64,000 nt of DNA from Bradyrhizobium tropiciagri (GTDB lineage: Bacteria > Pseudomonadota > Alphaproteobacteria > Rhizobiales > Xanthobacteraceae). Below the pieces are notes generated by a model, which was given only the letters and a program-made list of their open reading frames with translations, ran no database searches and was not told where the DNA came from. Position numbers and translations under genes: made by a program. The stretch spans positions 124,001 to 188,000 of the forward strand of contig NZ_LFLZ01000007.1 of assembly GCF_001189845.1 (NCBI RefSeq), in the 5' to 3' direction. Each line of letters opens with the position of its first letter. Position 1 is the stretch's first letter. Below, piece after piece: positions 1 through 8,178 of the stretch.

Positions 1-594
1 ACCGAGATCATGGCCGATCTCGCCGCGATCGATCATGTGAAGATCATCCGCCTCCACACCCGTGTTCCGATCGCCGATCCCGGACGCATCAATGCCGAGA
101 TGATCGCGGCGCTGCGGGTCGAGGGGGCCGCAACCTGGATTGCCATCCATGGCAACCATCCGCGCGAATTGGGCGCCAATGCCCGCGCGGCGTGCGCTTG
201 CCTTGCCGACGCCGGCATTCCATTGGTGAGCCAGTCGGTCTTGCTGCGCGGCATCAACGACGATGTCGCGACGCTCACGGCGCTGATGCGCGCCTTCGTC
301 GAGTGCCGGATCAAGCCCTACTACCTGCACCACGGCGACCTGGCACCCGGTACCGCGCATTTGCGTACCACAATTGAAGCCGGGCAGGAGTTGATGCGGG
401 CGTTGCGCGGGCATGTCTCCGGGCTGTGCCAGCCGGATTATGTGCTCGACATCCCCGGCGGCTACGGCAAGGCGCCGATCGGCCCGACCTATTTGTCGCA
501 GCCGGTTTCCCGCGATCGTGAAGATTCCGTGGAACGGCGGTACCGTGTCGTCGATTATTGCGGGGATGTTCATACTTATCCGCCGCAATCGTGA
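1..594 (+). CDS. epmB: EpmB/KamA-family L-lysine 2,3-aminomutase, 3' part only
   Basis: The gene enters from the left edge already in frame; the last 197 codons are present. The segment VKIIRLHTRVPIADP and the later YYLHHGDLAPGTAHLR and IPGGYGKAPIGP are characteristic of the C-terminal half of radical-SAM, PLP-dependent lysine 2,3-aminomutases. In bacteria with EF-P modification the EpmB member converts lysine to beta-lysine, which EpmA attaches to EF-P. The radical-SAM cysteines and PLP lysine lie upstream of the window, so EpmB versus catabolic KamA cannot be separated here; efp and epmA would be expected to the left. Confidence 0.8.
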   Translation, partial: TEIMADLAAIDHVKIIRLHTRVPIADPGRINAEMIAALRVEGAATWIAIHGNHPRELGANARAACACLADAGIPLVSQSVLLRGINDDVATLTALMRAFVECRIKPYYLHHGDLAPGTAHLRTTIEAGQELMRALRGHVSGLCQPDYVLDIPGGYGKAPIGPTYLSQPVSRDREDSVERRYRVVDYCGDVHTYPPQS

Positions 595-601
595 GCCGGC
601 G

Positions 602-814
602 ATGGGCGGGGCCGGGGACGGACGGCAGCAGCCGCCCGAGGACGAGGGCAACCGCAGCATCGAAAATGCTGTGATGTTCGGCTTCTTTGTGGTGCTGGTC
701 GCCGCCGGAATCTGGCTCCTTGGCGCCATGGCCGATATACGGAAAGTCCAGGATTGCGCAGCGCAGGGACGACGCAATTGTGCTAGCGTCGAGGTGCCGG
801 AACGGGCGCAATAG
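602..814 (+). CDS. small single-pass membrane protein, unknown function
   Basis: A 70-residue protein beginning eight bases after the aminomutase stop. Residues 1-25 are polar and rich in Gly, Gln and Glu; about 27-46 form one hydrophobic helix (MFGFFVVLVAAGIWLLGAM); the tail carries two cysteines (QDCAAQGRRNC) that would lie outside the cytoplasm if the N-terminus stays in. The frame stays open further upstream, but that part is the shadow of the aminomutase, so the ATG at 602 is chosen. Close spacing suggests cotranscription. No family recognised. Confidence 0.6.
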   Translation: MGGAGDGRQQPPEDEGNRSIENAVMFGFFVVLVAAGIWLLGAMADIRKVQDCAAQGRRNCASVEVPERAQ

Positions 815-836
815 GGTTGAGAAGCGGAGAGGCGAG

Positions 837-1103
837 ATGCGGAAGACTGTTTTGTTGATGGCTCTGATGATTGTTGCGGTCGGAGCGCCCCAGCTTGGAA
901 CGTCCCTGGCCTTGGCGCAGCAACAGGGCGGATCGTCCTCGATGCAGAAGAATACCGGGGTGCCGGAAGCGCCGGTCGGACATCGTCAGCCGCGCCGCGG
1001 CGACGTTGGCAACGAAAAGAGCATCAGCGATCCGAACAGCCAGGCCAACAAGGAAGACGCTGCGCTCGACAAGAAGATCAAGAGCATCTGCCGCGGCTGC
1101 TAG
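837..1103 (+). CDS. small secreted protein with C-terminal CxxC, unknown
   Basis: An 88-residue protein with a clear signal peptide (Met-Arg-Lys, then about 20 hydrophobic residues, ending near ALA/QQQ). The mature part is short, polar and rich in Gln, Ser and Lys, and ends CRGC. A GAGAGGCGAG stretch just before the ATG at 837 is a plausible ribosome site. It follows the preceding small membrane gene by 22 bases, so the two probably share a transcript. Probably periplasmic; no function assigned. Confidence 0.65.
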   Translation: MRKTVLLMALMIVAVGAPQLGTSLALAQQQGGSSSMQKNTGVPEAPVGHRQPRRGDVGNEKSISDPNSQANKEDAALDKKIKSICRGC

Positions 1104-1237
1104 GCCAGCGGCAGCGCCGGCGCGGTGCCGGACTTACGCATAAGCGGCACGGGGGTCACGCGACAAGGTGGGCGCGCAAAGCTTTGCGTCCACACCTGCG
1201 CCGTTCGTAAGCGCTAAATCCTCACTCTAGGTGATCG

Positions 1238-1681
1238 CTAGCCGTACTTGAGGGTGGTGCTCTGTCCCACTTCGATAAGATAGCCATCGGGATCACGGAT
1301 GTAGCAGCGCCACTCGCCGTACTTCTCCAACGGCTCCGTGATGAACTCGGCTCCTCGACTTTTCCATAGTTGATAGCAGGCTTGAATGTCCGCAACGCGG
1401 ATATTCAAGAAACTGTTGATGTGGTTGGGGTCTGGAACGCTGAGCGATACCGTCGGCTTGTCCGGTGTCGGTCCGCCTCCGACGTTCAAAATCATCCAGA
1501 TATTTGCGAGCTGAAGGTACCCTGGCGCGTTGCCGTCTCCGAGGCTCAGAATGCGTGCGCCGAAAACCCTTTCATAGTAGCGAGCCGATCGCTCGATATC
1601 GGCAACGGTGAGAAATTGCGCTATGCTGATCCCCTCCTGCGGGGGCATCTCGTAGCTCTTCTGCTCGATGTTTACGCTCAT
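1238..1681 (-). CDS. VOC (glyoxalase/bleomycin-resistance fold) family protein
   Basis: A 147-residue protein with the paired beta-alpha-beta-beta-beta layout of the vicinal-oxygen-chelate superfamily. The first half contains FLTVADIERSARYYERVFGA and the second INSFLNIRVADIQACYQLW, ending IRDPDGYLIEVGQS, where the glutamate is the usual metal ligand. Members include glyoxalase I, dioxygenases and antibiotic-binding proteins; the sequence alone does not give the substrate. It stands alone, downstream of aroG on the same strand with a 170-base gap. Confidence 0.75.
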   Translation of the reverse strand: MSVNIEQKSYEMPPQEGISIAQFLTVADIERSARYYERVFGARILSLGDGNAPGYLQLANIWMILNVGGGPTPDKPTVSLSVPDPNHINSFLNIRVADIQACYQLWKSRGAEFITEPLEKYGEWRCYIRDPDGYLIEVGQSTTLKYG

Positions 1682-1853
1682 TGGGAAATCCTTTTCCTAC
1701 AGAGCCCAGCGGCCATTAAACACCCTAAACCCGTCACATGCACCCATATTGGGGGCCTCGCGCTCGAACGGGTACCAACTCGCCAATGCCTCGGAAAGCT
1801 AGCGGAGCGCGATCTGGTGCGCACCGCTAGCAAGCTCAATCCGTTCGGCCGCG

Positions 1854-2939
1854 TCAGGCCGAACGCTCCTGCAGGCCGTCACGCCGCACGCTGCGCCTTG
1901 CGTCGACGGCATCGGCCAGCTGCTTCAAGACGTCAGCCGTCGTCGCGAGATCGATGCAGCCATCCGTAATGCTCTGGCCGTAGGTCAACGGCTTGCCCGG
2001 CACGACGTCCTGCCGTCCGGCGACAAGGTTGCTCTCGATCATCACGCCGATGATGCGCTGTTCGCCTCCCGCGACCTGCTTTGCGATGTCAGCGGCAACC
2101 GCCGGCTGGTTCTCCGGCTTCTTGCTGCTGTTGGCGTGGCTGGTGTCGATCATCAGCCGCGCTGCGACACCGGCGCGGCCGAGCTCGGCGGCCGCGGCAT
2201 CGACGCTCGCTGCATCATAGTTCGGCACCCGCCCGCCGCGCAGGATGACGTGGCAGTCCTCGTTGCCGCTGGTCGCAGCGATCGCCGAGCGGCCGCCCTT
2301 GGTGACCGCCATGAAATGATGCGGGTGCGACGCCGACTTCACCGCATCCGCCGCGATCCGCACGCCACCATCGGTGCTGTTCTTGAAGCCGACCGGGCAG
2401 GACAGGCCGGACGCCAGCTCGCGATGGATCTGGCTCTCGGTGGTGCGGGCGCCGATCGCAGCCCACGAGACCAGATCGGCGATGTATTGCGGCGTCGTCA
2501 TGTCGAGGAATTCGGTGCCGGCCGGCAGGCCGAGATTGTTCACGGCCGACAGCACGTTGCGGGCAAGCCGCAGGCCCTTGTTGATGTCGAAGCTGTTATC
2601 GAGATCGGGATCGTTGATCAGCCCCTTCCAGCCGACGGTGGTGCGCGGCTTCTCGAAATACACCCGCATCACGATCTCGAGGCGGTCGGCGAGCTGTTCG
2701 CGCAGACCGGCGAGACGTTCGGCATAATCGACGGCCGCCGCGGGATCGTGGATGGAGCAGGGGCCGACGACGACCAGCAGGCGGTCATCGGTGCCGTTGA
2801 GGATCGCGTGGATGGCGTTGCGGGCGCCCATCACGACGCGGGTTGCCGTCAGGGTGCGCGGGACCTCCCGCATCACCTCTTCGGGCGTACTCAGCTCTTT
2901 CAGTTCCTTGATGCGAAGATCGTCTGTCGTACTCAACAC
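1854..2939 (-). CDS. aroG: 3-deoxy-7-phosphoheptulonate (DAHP) synthase, class I
   Basis: Catalyses phosphoenolpyruvate plus erythrose 4-phosphate to DAHP, the committed step of the shikimate pathway to Phe, Tyr and Trp. The 361 residues match the AroF/G/H class: VVVGPCSIHDP, MRVYFEKPRTTVGWKGLINDP, GARTTESQIHRELASG, VGFKNSTDG, VTKGG, HVILRGG and MIDTSHANSSK, together supplying the PEP-binding and metal-binding residues. The start is GTG at 2939, seven bases after AGGAG. The gene follows a leader region with an attenuator-like structure, so its transcription is probably controlled by charging of aromatic tRNAs in addition to any feedback inhibition of the enzyme. Confidence 0.93.
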   Translation of the reverse strand: MLSTTDDLRIKELKELSTPEEVMREVPRTLTATRVVMGARNAIHAILNGTDDRLLVVVGPCSIHDPAAAVDYAERLAGLREQLADRLEIVMRVYFEKPRTTVGWKGLINDPDLDNSFDINKGLRLARNVLSAVNNLGLPAGTEFLDMTTPQYIADLVSWAAIGARTTESQIHRELASGLSCPVGFKNSTDGGVRIAADAVKSASHPHHFMAVTKGGRSAIAATSGNEDCHVILRGGRVPNYDAASVDAAAAELGRAGVAARLMIDTSHANSSKKPENQPAVAADIAKQVAGGEQRIIGVMIESNLVAGRQDVVPGKPLTYGQSITDGCIDLATTADVLKQLADAVDARRSVRRDGLQERSA

Positions 2940-2974
2940 GGCTGGCTCCTTTGGATTTCGGGACCTGCCGGCAA

Positions 2975-3001
2975 CAAAAAAGCCGCCAGGTCTGGCGGCT
3001 T
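2975..3001 (-). terminator. intrinsic terminator inside the aroG leader
   Basis: On the minus strand AGCCGCCAG-ACC-TGGCGGCT is followed by TTTTTTG. It is a strong hairpin with a U-tract lying between the leader peptide and aroG, so it can only act as a conditional terminator. Confidence 0.8.
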
Positions 3002-3025
3002 GTTTTGGACGTTTGCTGCAATTCT

Positions 3026-3106
3026 TCAGATTGAGCGCGATCCTCCTGCCGCCAGCGAGCTGTCGTAGCTAAAGTACCAAAAATAGCTGGTGGCGGATGT
3101 GATCAT
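3026..3106 (-). CDS. aroG leader peptide, 26 residues, aromatic-rich
   Basis: A short frame from ATG at 3106 to TGA at 3026-3028. Residues 8-14 read YFWYFSY, using TAT TTT TGG TAC TTT AGC TAC: six aromatic codons of seven, representing all three end products of the pathway controlled by aroG. The remainder is small and polar. It is too short to be an ordinary protein, and its position before a terminator and DAHP synthase identifies it as a control peptide. Confidence 0.75.
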   Translation of the reverse strand: MITSATSYFWYFSYDSSLAAGGSRSI

Positions 3107-3174
3107 GGGGCAGCTCTATAGCCCAGGGATTTGGGGCTGTCACCCCCCAAATACAAGCCCTCCGCGGTTCGCCG

Positions 3175-3747
3175 TCAGGTGTTGCGCGCCGCCAACGCCA
3201 TCCCGATCAGGGTCGCCCCGCCGAACATCAGGTTGAGACCGACAAGGAGGCCGATCGCCCATCCCGCCGATTCCGGCAGGCCCGCGATGATGAAGAAGGC
3301 GACGACGATATCCATCAGGCCGGCGATCAGCAGCCAGGACCAGCGTCCCGACAATTCGCGGCGGTGCTCCAGCGCGTACATGATGGTGGCGACGCCCTCG
3401 GCGACGAAATAGGCGCCGATGACGATGGTCAGCGTCAGCACGCCCTGCATCGGGCGCGCCAGCAGCACCATGCCGGCGAGCACGGCGAGCGCCGCCGAGA
3501 TCAGCGACCACCAGAAGCCCGGCATGTTGCGCGCCCAGAACGTCACGATCAGCCCGCCGATGCCCGAGATCAGGAACATCCAGCCGAGGAAGATGGTGAC
3601 GGCGAGGCTGGCGAATGTCGGCACGATCATCGCCGCAATGCCGAGGATCGCGAGCAGGATGCCTTCGAACAGGAACGCCTTCCAGTGCGCCTTGACGGCA
3701 GCCTGCATCTCCGATCGCAGCTTGTCGAGGTCGTGGGGCAGGGTCAT
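3175..3747 (-). CDS. HdeD family membrane protein (DUF308)
   Basis: A 190-residue integral membrane protein with six hydrophobic segments in three repeated pairs, as in HdeD of enteric acid-resistance islands. Typical family stretches are ILLAILGIAAMIVP, IFLGWMFLISGIGGLI and VLLARPMQGVLTLTIVIGAYFVAEGVATI. A polar amphipathic N-terminus precedes the first helix. Family members are associated with acid or general envelope stress, but their biochemical activity is not established. It stands alone, head-on to nothing in particular, and shares its upstream direction with the acyltransferase gene. Confidence 0.8.
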   Translation of the reverse strand: MTLPHDLDKLRSEMQAAVKAHWKAFLFEGILLAILGIAAMIVPTFASLAVTIFLGWMFLISGIGGLIVTFWARNMPGFWWSLISAALAVLAGMVLLARPMQGVLTLTIVIGAYFVAEGVATIMYALEHRRELSGRWSWLLIAGLMDIVVAFFIIAGLPESAGWAIGLLVGLNLMFGGATLIGMALAARNT

Positions 3748-3831
3748 CGCGGCTCTCCCGATCTGCGCGCAGTCTATCCTAATCGGTTACAGATGGTCAG
3801 CTGGTCCGTTGCGCCAGCAATAGCTGTGCGC

Positions 3832-5694
3832 TCATCTTTCTGCTTGGCGGTTCCCGATAGCCAGAATCTTCGGCACAAGCTTGGCCGCAAGATATCGCGA
3901 GGCGCGCGGCGACAGATGTAGGAAGTCGGCCGATACCAGATCGCTCGCGCCGGTCCCGACCCTCGTCAGACATCCGTCTGTGTTGCAGAGCTCCTCAAAC
4001 GGCGACAGATATTCGATCCCGAGATCGGCGGCGATCTGCCCAAGCCTGTCTTCAGACTGCTTGCTCGATCGCACATCGCGGCTTCGCTCCGGGATCAACG
4101 TATGATGGCGCAGGAAATATTGCACCGTCAGATGGGGTACCGTGTCGGTCCAGACCGGGACAGGGCCGACCAGAATGACGCGGACAGCGCCGGCCCGTCT
4201 GAGTGCCGCAATCGTCGGGCGAACATCGTCGGCGGCGGGCTCTTTGCTCCACACCAGGTGCAGGAGCACGACATCGGGATGCGAGCGGGCAACCGCAGCA
4301 ATGATGTGGCGGTTGGTCTCAACACAAAACGGAATGGCCTCGGCCTGCGCGGTGAAGAGCGGGGGGCAGGAATTGACGGTGAACTGGGCTAACCCGAATT
4401 GATCTCCTTGGACTTGCCGCAGTCCGGCAGCAAGCATGCCGGCGGTCGAGTCGCCCCACACGAAAACAAGCGGACGCTTCCCGGCGTCGACGCAACTCGG
4501 ATCGAACGTGGGGTCGGCGGAAGCTGAGATGTGGCATTCGCCGTACCTCATGAAGTCCCTGGATACGGTCATGGCACCGGCTTCGCGAACGATCACCGGA
4601 AGTCGAAAGGCAAAGCCGTCGACGATGGCCAACGCTCCCACCGATGCGACGGCCACCATCGATGCCGCAAGGACCGGTGCGACCCGCCATTGGCGGAATC
4701 TGATCGGGCGCTCGACGTAGCGATAGGTTGCCCAGGCCAGAATGAAGCTGGCCCCGACGGCCAGCCCGTTCTCGGCCAAAGTCAGGGGACGACCTTTGAA
4801 GCTCGCCGCAAGAACCAGGATCGGCCAATGCCAGAGGTAGAGAGGATAGCTGATCAGCCCGATCGCGACCGCGGTGCGGGTCGAGAGAAATCGATTGCGG
4901 CCTGCCACGATAAGGGCAGCGGCGGCGGCGACCGGCGCCACCGCTGCGATCCCGGGATAGGTCATGGAGGGCGAATAGAACGCGGTTACCGCTGCGATCA
5001 CTGCGAGCGCGGACCATCCGAGAAAGTCGCGCGCCGCGGAGAATCCGTTGGGCAGGCAGACGGCCACCAATGCTCCGGCCGCGAGCTCCCACGCCCGCGT
5101 GAACGGCAGGTAGAATGCGGCTTCAGGGTTGGTCAGAACGACCAGGATATTTGCGACAAGCGAGGCGATGAAGATCAGGGCAAGGGGAGCCGCGACAGCG
5201 ATCCGCCATCGCATCAGCGCCCACAGCAGCAAAGGCCAGACGAGATAGAACTGTTCTTCGATACCGAGCGACCAGAGATGGAGCAGCGGCTTCGTTTGCG
5301 CGGCCGCATCAAAATAGCCACCCTCCGAATAGAACAGCAGGTTTGCCGAAAAACCCGCGCCGGCCGCAATTTCCTTTCCAAGCGCCACCAGCTCGCTCGG
5401 CATCAGGAGTTGCCATCCGGCGATGAAGGCGACGATCAGGACGACGATCAGGGCGGGAAAAATTCTGCGAATGCGACGCGCATAGAACGTCGCAAGGCTG
5501 AAGCTCCCGTCCTGAATATCGCCATATATGATCCCGGTGATCAGGTAGCCGGAAATGACGAAGAAAATGTCGACCCCGACGAAACCCCCGGGAACATATT
5601 GCGGGAAAGCGTGGCCGAGCACGACCAACGAGACGGCGACGGCCCGCAGGCCGTCGATATCGGGCCGATAAGTCTTGAAGTTGTGCCCCATCAT
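3832..5694 (-). CDS. acyltransferase-3 / SGNH fusion, OafA-like cell-surface glycan acyltransferase
   Basis: A 620-residue two-domain protein. Residues about 5-350 form a polytopic acyltransferase-3 domain beginning YRPDIDGLRAVAVSLVVLGHA, with FVGVDIFFVISGYLI, RRIRRIFPAL and LHLWSLGIEEQFYLVWPL. After a last transmembrane segment, residues about 400-610 form a periplasmic SGNH hydrolase-like domain with VWGDSTAGML and a late DFLHLSPRA. Such proteins move acyl (often acetyl) groups across the membrane onto lipopolysaccharide or exopolysaccharide. Two adjacent ATGs at 5694 and 5691 are possible starts; the frame is open further upstream but encodes an implausible Arg/Pro-rich shadow. Confidence 0.85.
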   Translation of the reverse strand: MMGHNFKTYRPDIDGLRAVAVSLVVLGHAFPQYVPGGFVGVDIFFVISGYLITGIIYGDIQDGSFSLATFYARRIRRIFPALIVVLIVAFIAGWQLLMPSELVALGKEIAAGAGFSANLLFYSEGGYFDAAAQTKPLLHLWSLGIEEQFYLVWPLLLWALMRWRIAVAAPLALIFIASLVANILVVLTNPEAAFYLPFTRAWELAAGALVAVCLPNGFSAARDFLGWSALAVIAAVTAFYSPSMTYPGIAAVAPVAAAAALIVAGRNRFLSTRTAVAIGLISYPLYLWHWPILVLAASFKGRPLTLAENGLAVGASFILAWATYRYVERPIRFRQWRVAPVLAASMVAVASVGALAIVDGFAFRLPVIVREAGAMTVSRDFMRYGECHISASADPTFDPSCVDAGKRPLVFVWGDSTAGMLAAGLRQVQGDQFGLAQFTVNSCPPLFTAQAEAIPFCVETNRHIIAAVARSHPDVVLLHLVWSKEPAADDVRPTIAALRRAGAVRVILVGPVPVWTDTVPHLTVQYFLRHHTLIPERSRDVRSSKQSEDRLGQIAADLGIEYLSPFEELCNTDGCLTRVGTGASDLVSADFLHLSPRASRYLAAKLVPKILAIGNRQAER

Positions 5695-5771
5695 CGTCTC
5701 GCGCCCGATCCGTGTATCTCCCTGAACCTGCCGAGTTTGTTTTGCAAGGGGAGCGGTGCCGGCCAGGGGCG

Positions 5772-6809
5772 CTAGCTCTGGCCCGGCGCGGACGGAAAGC
5801 CCTCCGAGGCGGTCCGCATCCGGTTGCGGCCGAGGAGGTAGACGGCGGTGGTCGCGATCAGGAGCGCCAGTCCGATCAGGATCGAGGTGAAGCCGATCGG
5901 GATCAGGATGAAGGAGGCGTTGCGCTCGGGATTGACATACCAATGGTGCAGCGAGGTGAGCAGGAAGGCGACGCCGGCAAAGCCAGTGCCGCCGCCGATC
6001 AGCAGCAGCGCCCACATCCGTCGCAGCTGGCTCAGCCGCTCGCGCGCGACGTCGGTGCGCGGGGCATGATGCTTGCCGAGGCGGTGCACCAGGCGGACTG
6101 CGAACCCGATCGAGGAGAAGCCGATCAGCACGCTGGCCGAACCCAGCAGCAGGTGCGCGGTCGAGCTGAGATCAGGGATGCGCTGGAGTGCGAGCAGCGG
6201 AAAATCAAACGCCGCATGCAGCAGGACCGGTGCGACCAGCACCAGCGCCCAGTTGGAAATCCGTGCCCAGTCGCGATGACCCCGGTAGGCGCCGAGCGCG
6301 CCGCCCGAGCGCGCGATCGCAAGATAAGCGCCGGCGATGATGCCGAGCGCGCCATGGAACGGCACGGTGAGCACGCTGCGCAACGCCGCGAGCGCGCGCC
6401 ACATGTCCTTGTGCTGGACCAGATAGGCGAGGTTCTCATAGGCGGCGAAGCCGAGGCCGGCAGCCGCGCCATACACCACGGTATCCATCGGATCGGCGAA
6501 TGCACGGCGCCGCGTCGAGATGGCGACGATGACGAGGACCTTGACGATCTCCTCCGGCGCCGCGACGCCAAATAACGCCCGCACCGCCTGCGTCGCCCAG
6601 GGATTGTCGGGAATGGCCAGCAGCGCGTTGAAGGGAATGCGGGCCAGGCCCAGCAGCGAGATGCTGGCCGCGCCGAGCACGAAGGCGAGCCATACCTGCA
6701 CCGGCGGTCCGGGGCGCTCGTCGGCGGCAATCACCAGCCACAGCACCAGCAGTGCAGGTGCGATGGCAGCGGCGCCAATCACAGTCGGAAGCGACTCGAG
6801 CAACAACAT
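5772..6809 (-). CDS. PrsW family intramembrane metalloprotease
   Basis: A 345-residue polytopic protein with about eight to nine membrane helices. The PrsW motifs are all present: APEEIVKVLVI (EExxK), AAYENLAYL, FHGALGIIAGAYL and LLHAAFDFPLL, which place conserved Glu and His residues in successive helices. In Bacillus, PrsW cleaves the anti-sigma factor RsiW; relatives elsewhere have mostly unknown substrates. The ATG at 6809 precedes the first hydrophobic segment; upstream codons in this frame are Arg/Pro-rich and unlikely to be translated. No sigma/anti-sigma pair is visible nearby. Confidence 0.8.
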   Translation of the reverse strand: MLLLESLPTVIGAAAIAPALLVLWLVIAADERPGPPVQVWLAFVLGAASISLLGLARIPFNALLAIPDNPWATQAVRALFGVAAPEEIVKVLVIVAISTRRRAFADPMDTVVYGAAAGLGFAAYENLAYLVQHKDMWRALAALRSVLTVPFHGALGIIAGAYLAIARSGGALGAYRGHRDWARISNWALVLVAPVLLHAAFDFPLLALQRIPDLSSTAHLLLGSASVLIGFSSIGFAVRLVHRLGKHHAPRTDVARERLSQLRRMWALLLIGGGTGFAGVAFLLTSLHHWYVNPERNASFILIPIGFTSILIGLALLIATTAVYLLGRNRMRTASEGFPSAPGQS

Positions 6810-7250
6810 GAGCCGAACGGGCCCCTTCAATGGCACCACAGCGATGCGTTTTGAAGAAATGGCAGCAAGTTCAGCGGATTGCAAATGGACGATTGGCGGA
6901 ATCGGTTCGGCTGCCGCCGTTCTCGTGTCCAATATGCCACGGCGCCTGCGAAAGCGCGGCCGAAACCTACCGGTACGGGCCTCAATCAGATCAGGGGAGT
7001 ATGGGCTGCCGGACGGTTCCTGCGGAAGGGCGCCCCGGCACCGCCGCCTGCGCCATGACGGCATCACCGATCCACAAATTGCGGTGAACTTGCGCGGGCG
7101 TGGCTTCTGCCTCTTCGCCGGGCGAATGGAGTGTGCGCTGTCGCGGCGTGCGCAGGGTGCCTCGCAAGGCCCGTCGCAAGTTTCGAGCACCGCGTCCGCT
7201 TCGTTGGGTTATAGTACTGTGGGCAGTGACTGATCCGGTAAAAGCCAGAG
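6810..7250. other. 440-base interval without a convincing gene
   Basis: This interval separates divergent genes and should hold both promoters. A plus-strand reading around 6853-7087 contains cysteine-rich words (CPICHGAC) and, in another frame, MRFEEMAAS, but no frame has a ribosome site or a coherent length. It may be a decayed gene. Confidence 0.3.
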
Positions 7251-8156
7251 ATGCCTTCGATTGATTCTGCTGTGATCGTTCTTGCCGCGAGCGCTCTGTT
7301 TGCGGCCTTTGTAAACGGTGCGTTGGGGTACGGGTTCTCGTCGCTCACCGTGCCGGTCGCACTCGTGTTTTACACCAATCGCGTTCTCAATCCGGCGATT
7401 GTCATCGTCGAAGTCTTCGTCAACCTTTACGTTCTCTGCATCAACCTGAGCGGCGTCCCAGCGGTGTGGCGACGCATATTGCCGATCCTCATCGGCATGC
7501 TGCCCGGCATCGCGGTCGGAGCCTTTGCCCTGACGTCGCTTCAGCCCGGATGGACCAAATTCGCCACCTACTCGATTATCCTGCCGCTGATCCTGCTGCA
7601 GGCGGCCGGTTGGCGGAAGCCGATCCAGTCGAAATGGCTGGTCGGTTTGCCCTTCGGCACGACGCTCGGGATCCTGTACTCGGTCACGACCATTTCGGGA
7701 CCGCCGCTGGCGATCCTCTTCAACAACCAGGGCCTCGTCAAAGATGAGTTTCGGGCCGGTCTCGCGCTGGTCCGGGTGACGGAGTCCAGTCTGACTGCGA
7801 TCGCATACTACAAGCTCGGTCTGTTCATCGAGGAGAGCCGCAGCCTCTTGTTCGTGCTCGTTCCTTGCGTCGTCGTCGGCATACCGCTTGGTGCCTGGCT
7901 GATCCGGCGGCTGGATGCCGAGACGTTTCGCCGGATCTGCATGAGCTTTGATGCGTGGGTCGTGGGATTTGGCTTGTCACGCGTGTTGATCGAAGTGAAG
8001 CTGATGGAAAGCCCGTGGGCCTATGGCGTCATGGCCGCCACGATCCTGATCGACGTCTGCCTGCTGTACGTCTTCTTCACCGCGAGGAGAGGGACGGTAC
8101 AGAGTTCGCACGCGCTGGCTTCGCTGAGATCGGGCAACCGGGGCGGTCCGACCTGA
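7251..8156 (+). CDS. TauE/SafE (TSUP) family sulfite/anion permease
   Basis: A 301-residue membrane protein with about eight helices in two halves, beginning VIVLAASALFAAFVNGALGYGFSSLTVPVAL, the N-terminal repeat typical of TauE/SafE transporters. The second half contains LVGLPFGTTLGILYSVTTISGPPLAI and LVPCVVVGIPLGAWLIRRL. Family members export sulfite, sulfoacetate or other small anions; the substrate cannot be read from the sequence. It is monocistronic and convergent with the downstream amidohydrolase. Confidence 0.82.
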   Translation: MPSIDSAVIVLAASALFAAFVNGALGYGFSSLTVPVALVFYTNRVLNPAIVIVEVFVNLYVLCINLSGVPAVWRRILPILIGMLPGIAVGAFALTSLQPGWTKFATYSIILPLILLQAAGWRKPIQSKWLVGLPFGTTLGILYSVTTISGPPLAILFNNQGLVKDEFRAGLALVRVTESSLTAIAYYKLGLFIEESRSLLFVLVPCVVVGIPLGAWLIRRLDAETFRRICMSFDAWVVGFGLSRVLIEVKLMESPWAYGVMAATILIDVCLLYVFFTARRGTVQSSHALASLRSGNRGGPT

Positions 8157-8178
8157 TCGCAGCGTCGCGACGAGGTGA

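Larger units (their letters stand above)
2975..3106 (-). promoter_or_regulatory. attenuator of aroG (leader peptide plus 1:2, 2:3, 3:4 pairing)
   Basis: Four mutually pairing segments are visible on the minus strand. Segment 1 is GCCACCAGC (3094-3086), segment 2 is GCTGGCGGC (3056-3048), and segments 3 and 4 are GCCGCCAG and CTGGCGGC of the terminator (3000-2982). Segment 2 can pair with 1 (one mismatch) or with 3, and 3 with 4. The aromatic codons of the leader peptide begin directly after segment 1. A ribosome stalled there would mask segment 1, let 2 pair with 3 and block the terminator. A ribosome that continues would cover segment 2 and allow termination. The pairing is read from sequence; the mechanism is inferred from the trp and phe attenuators. 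Confidence 0.75.

Noticed and set aside
4531..5775. Long plus-strand frame opposite the acyltransferase gene
   Set aside because: Arg/Gln/Asp-rich shadow; the minus strand has recognisable acyltransferase-3 and SGNH motifs.
6830..7087. Plus-strand frame with CPICHGAC
   Set aside because: The cysteine cluster is suggestive, but the start lacks a ribosome site and the N-terminus lies in shadow sequence; at most a decayed gene.
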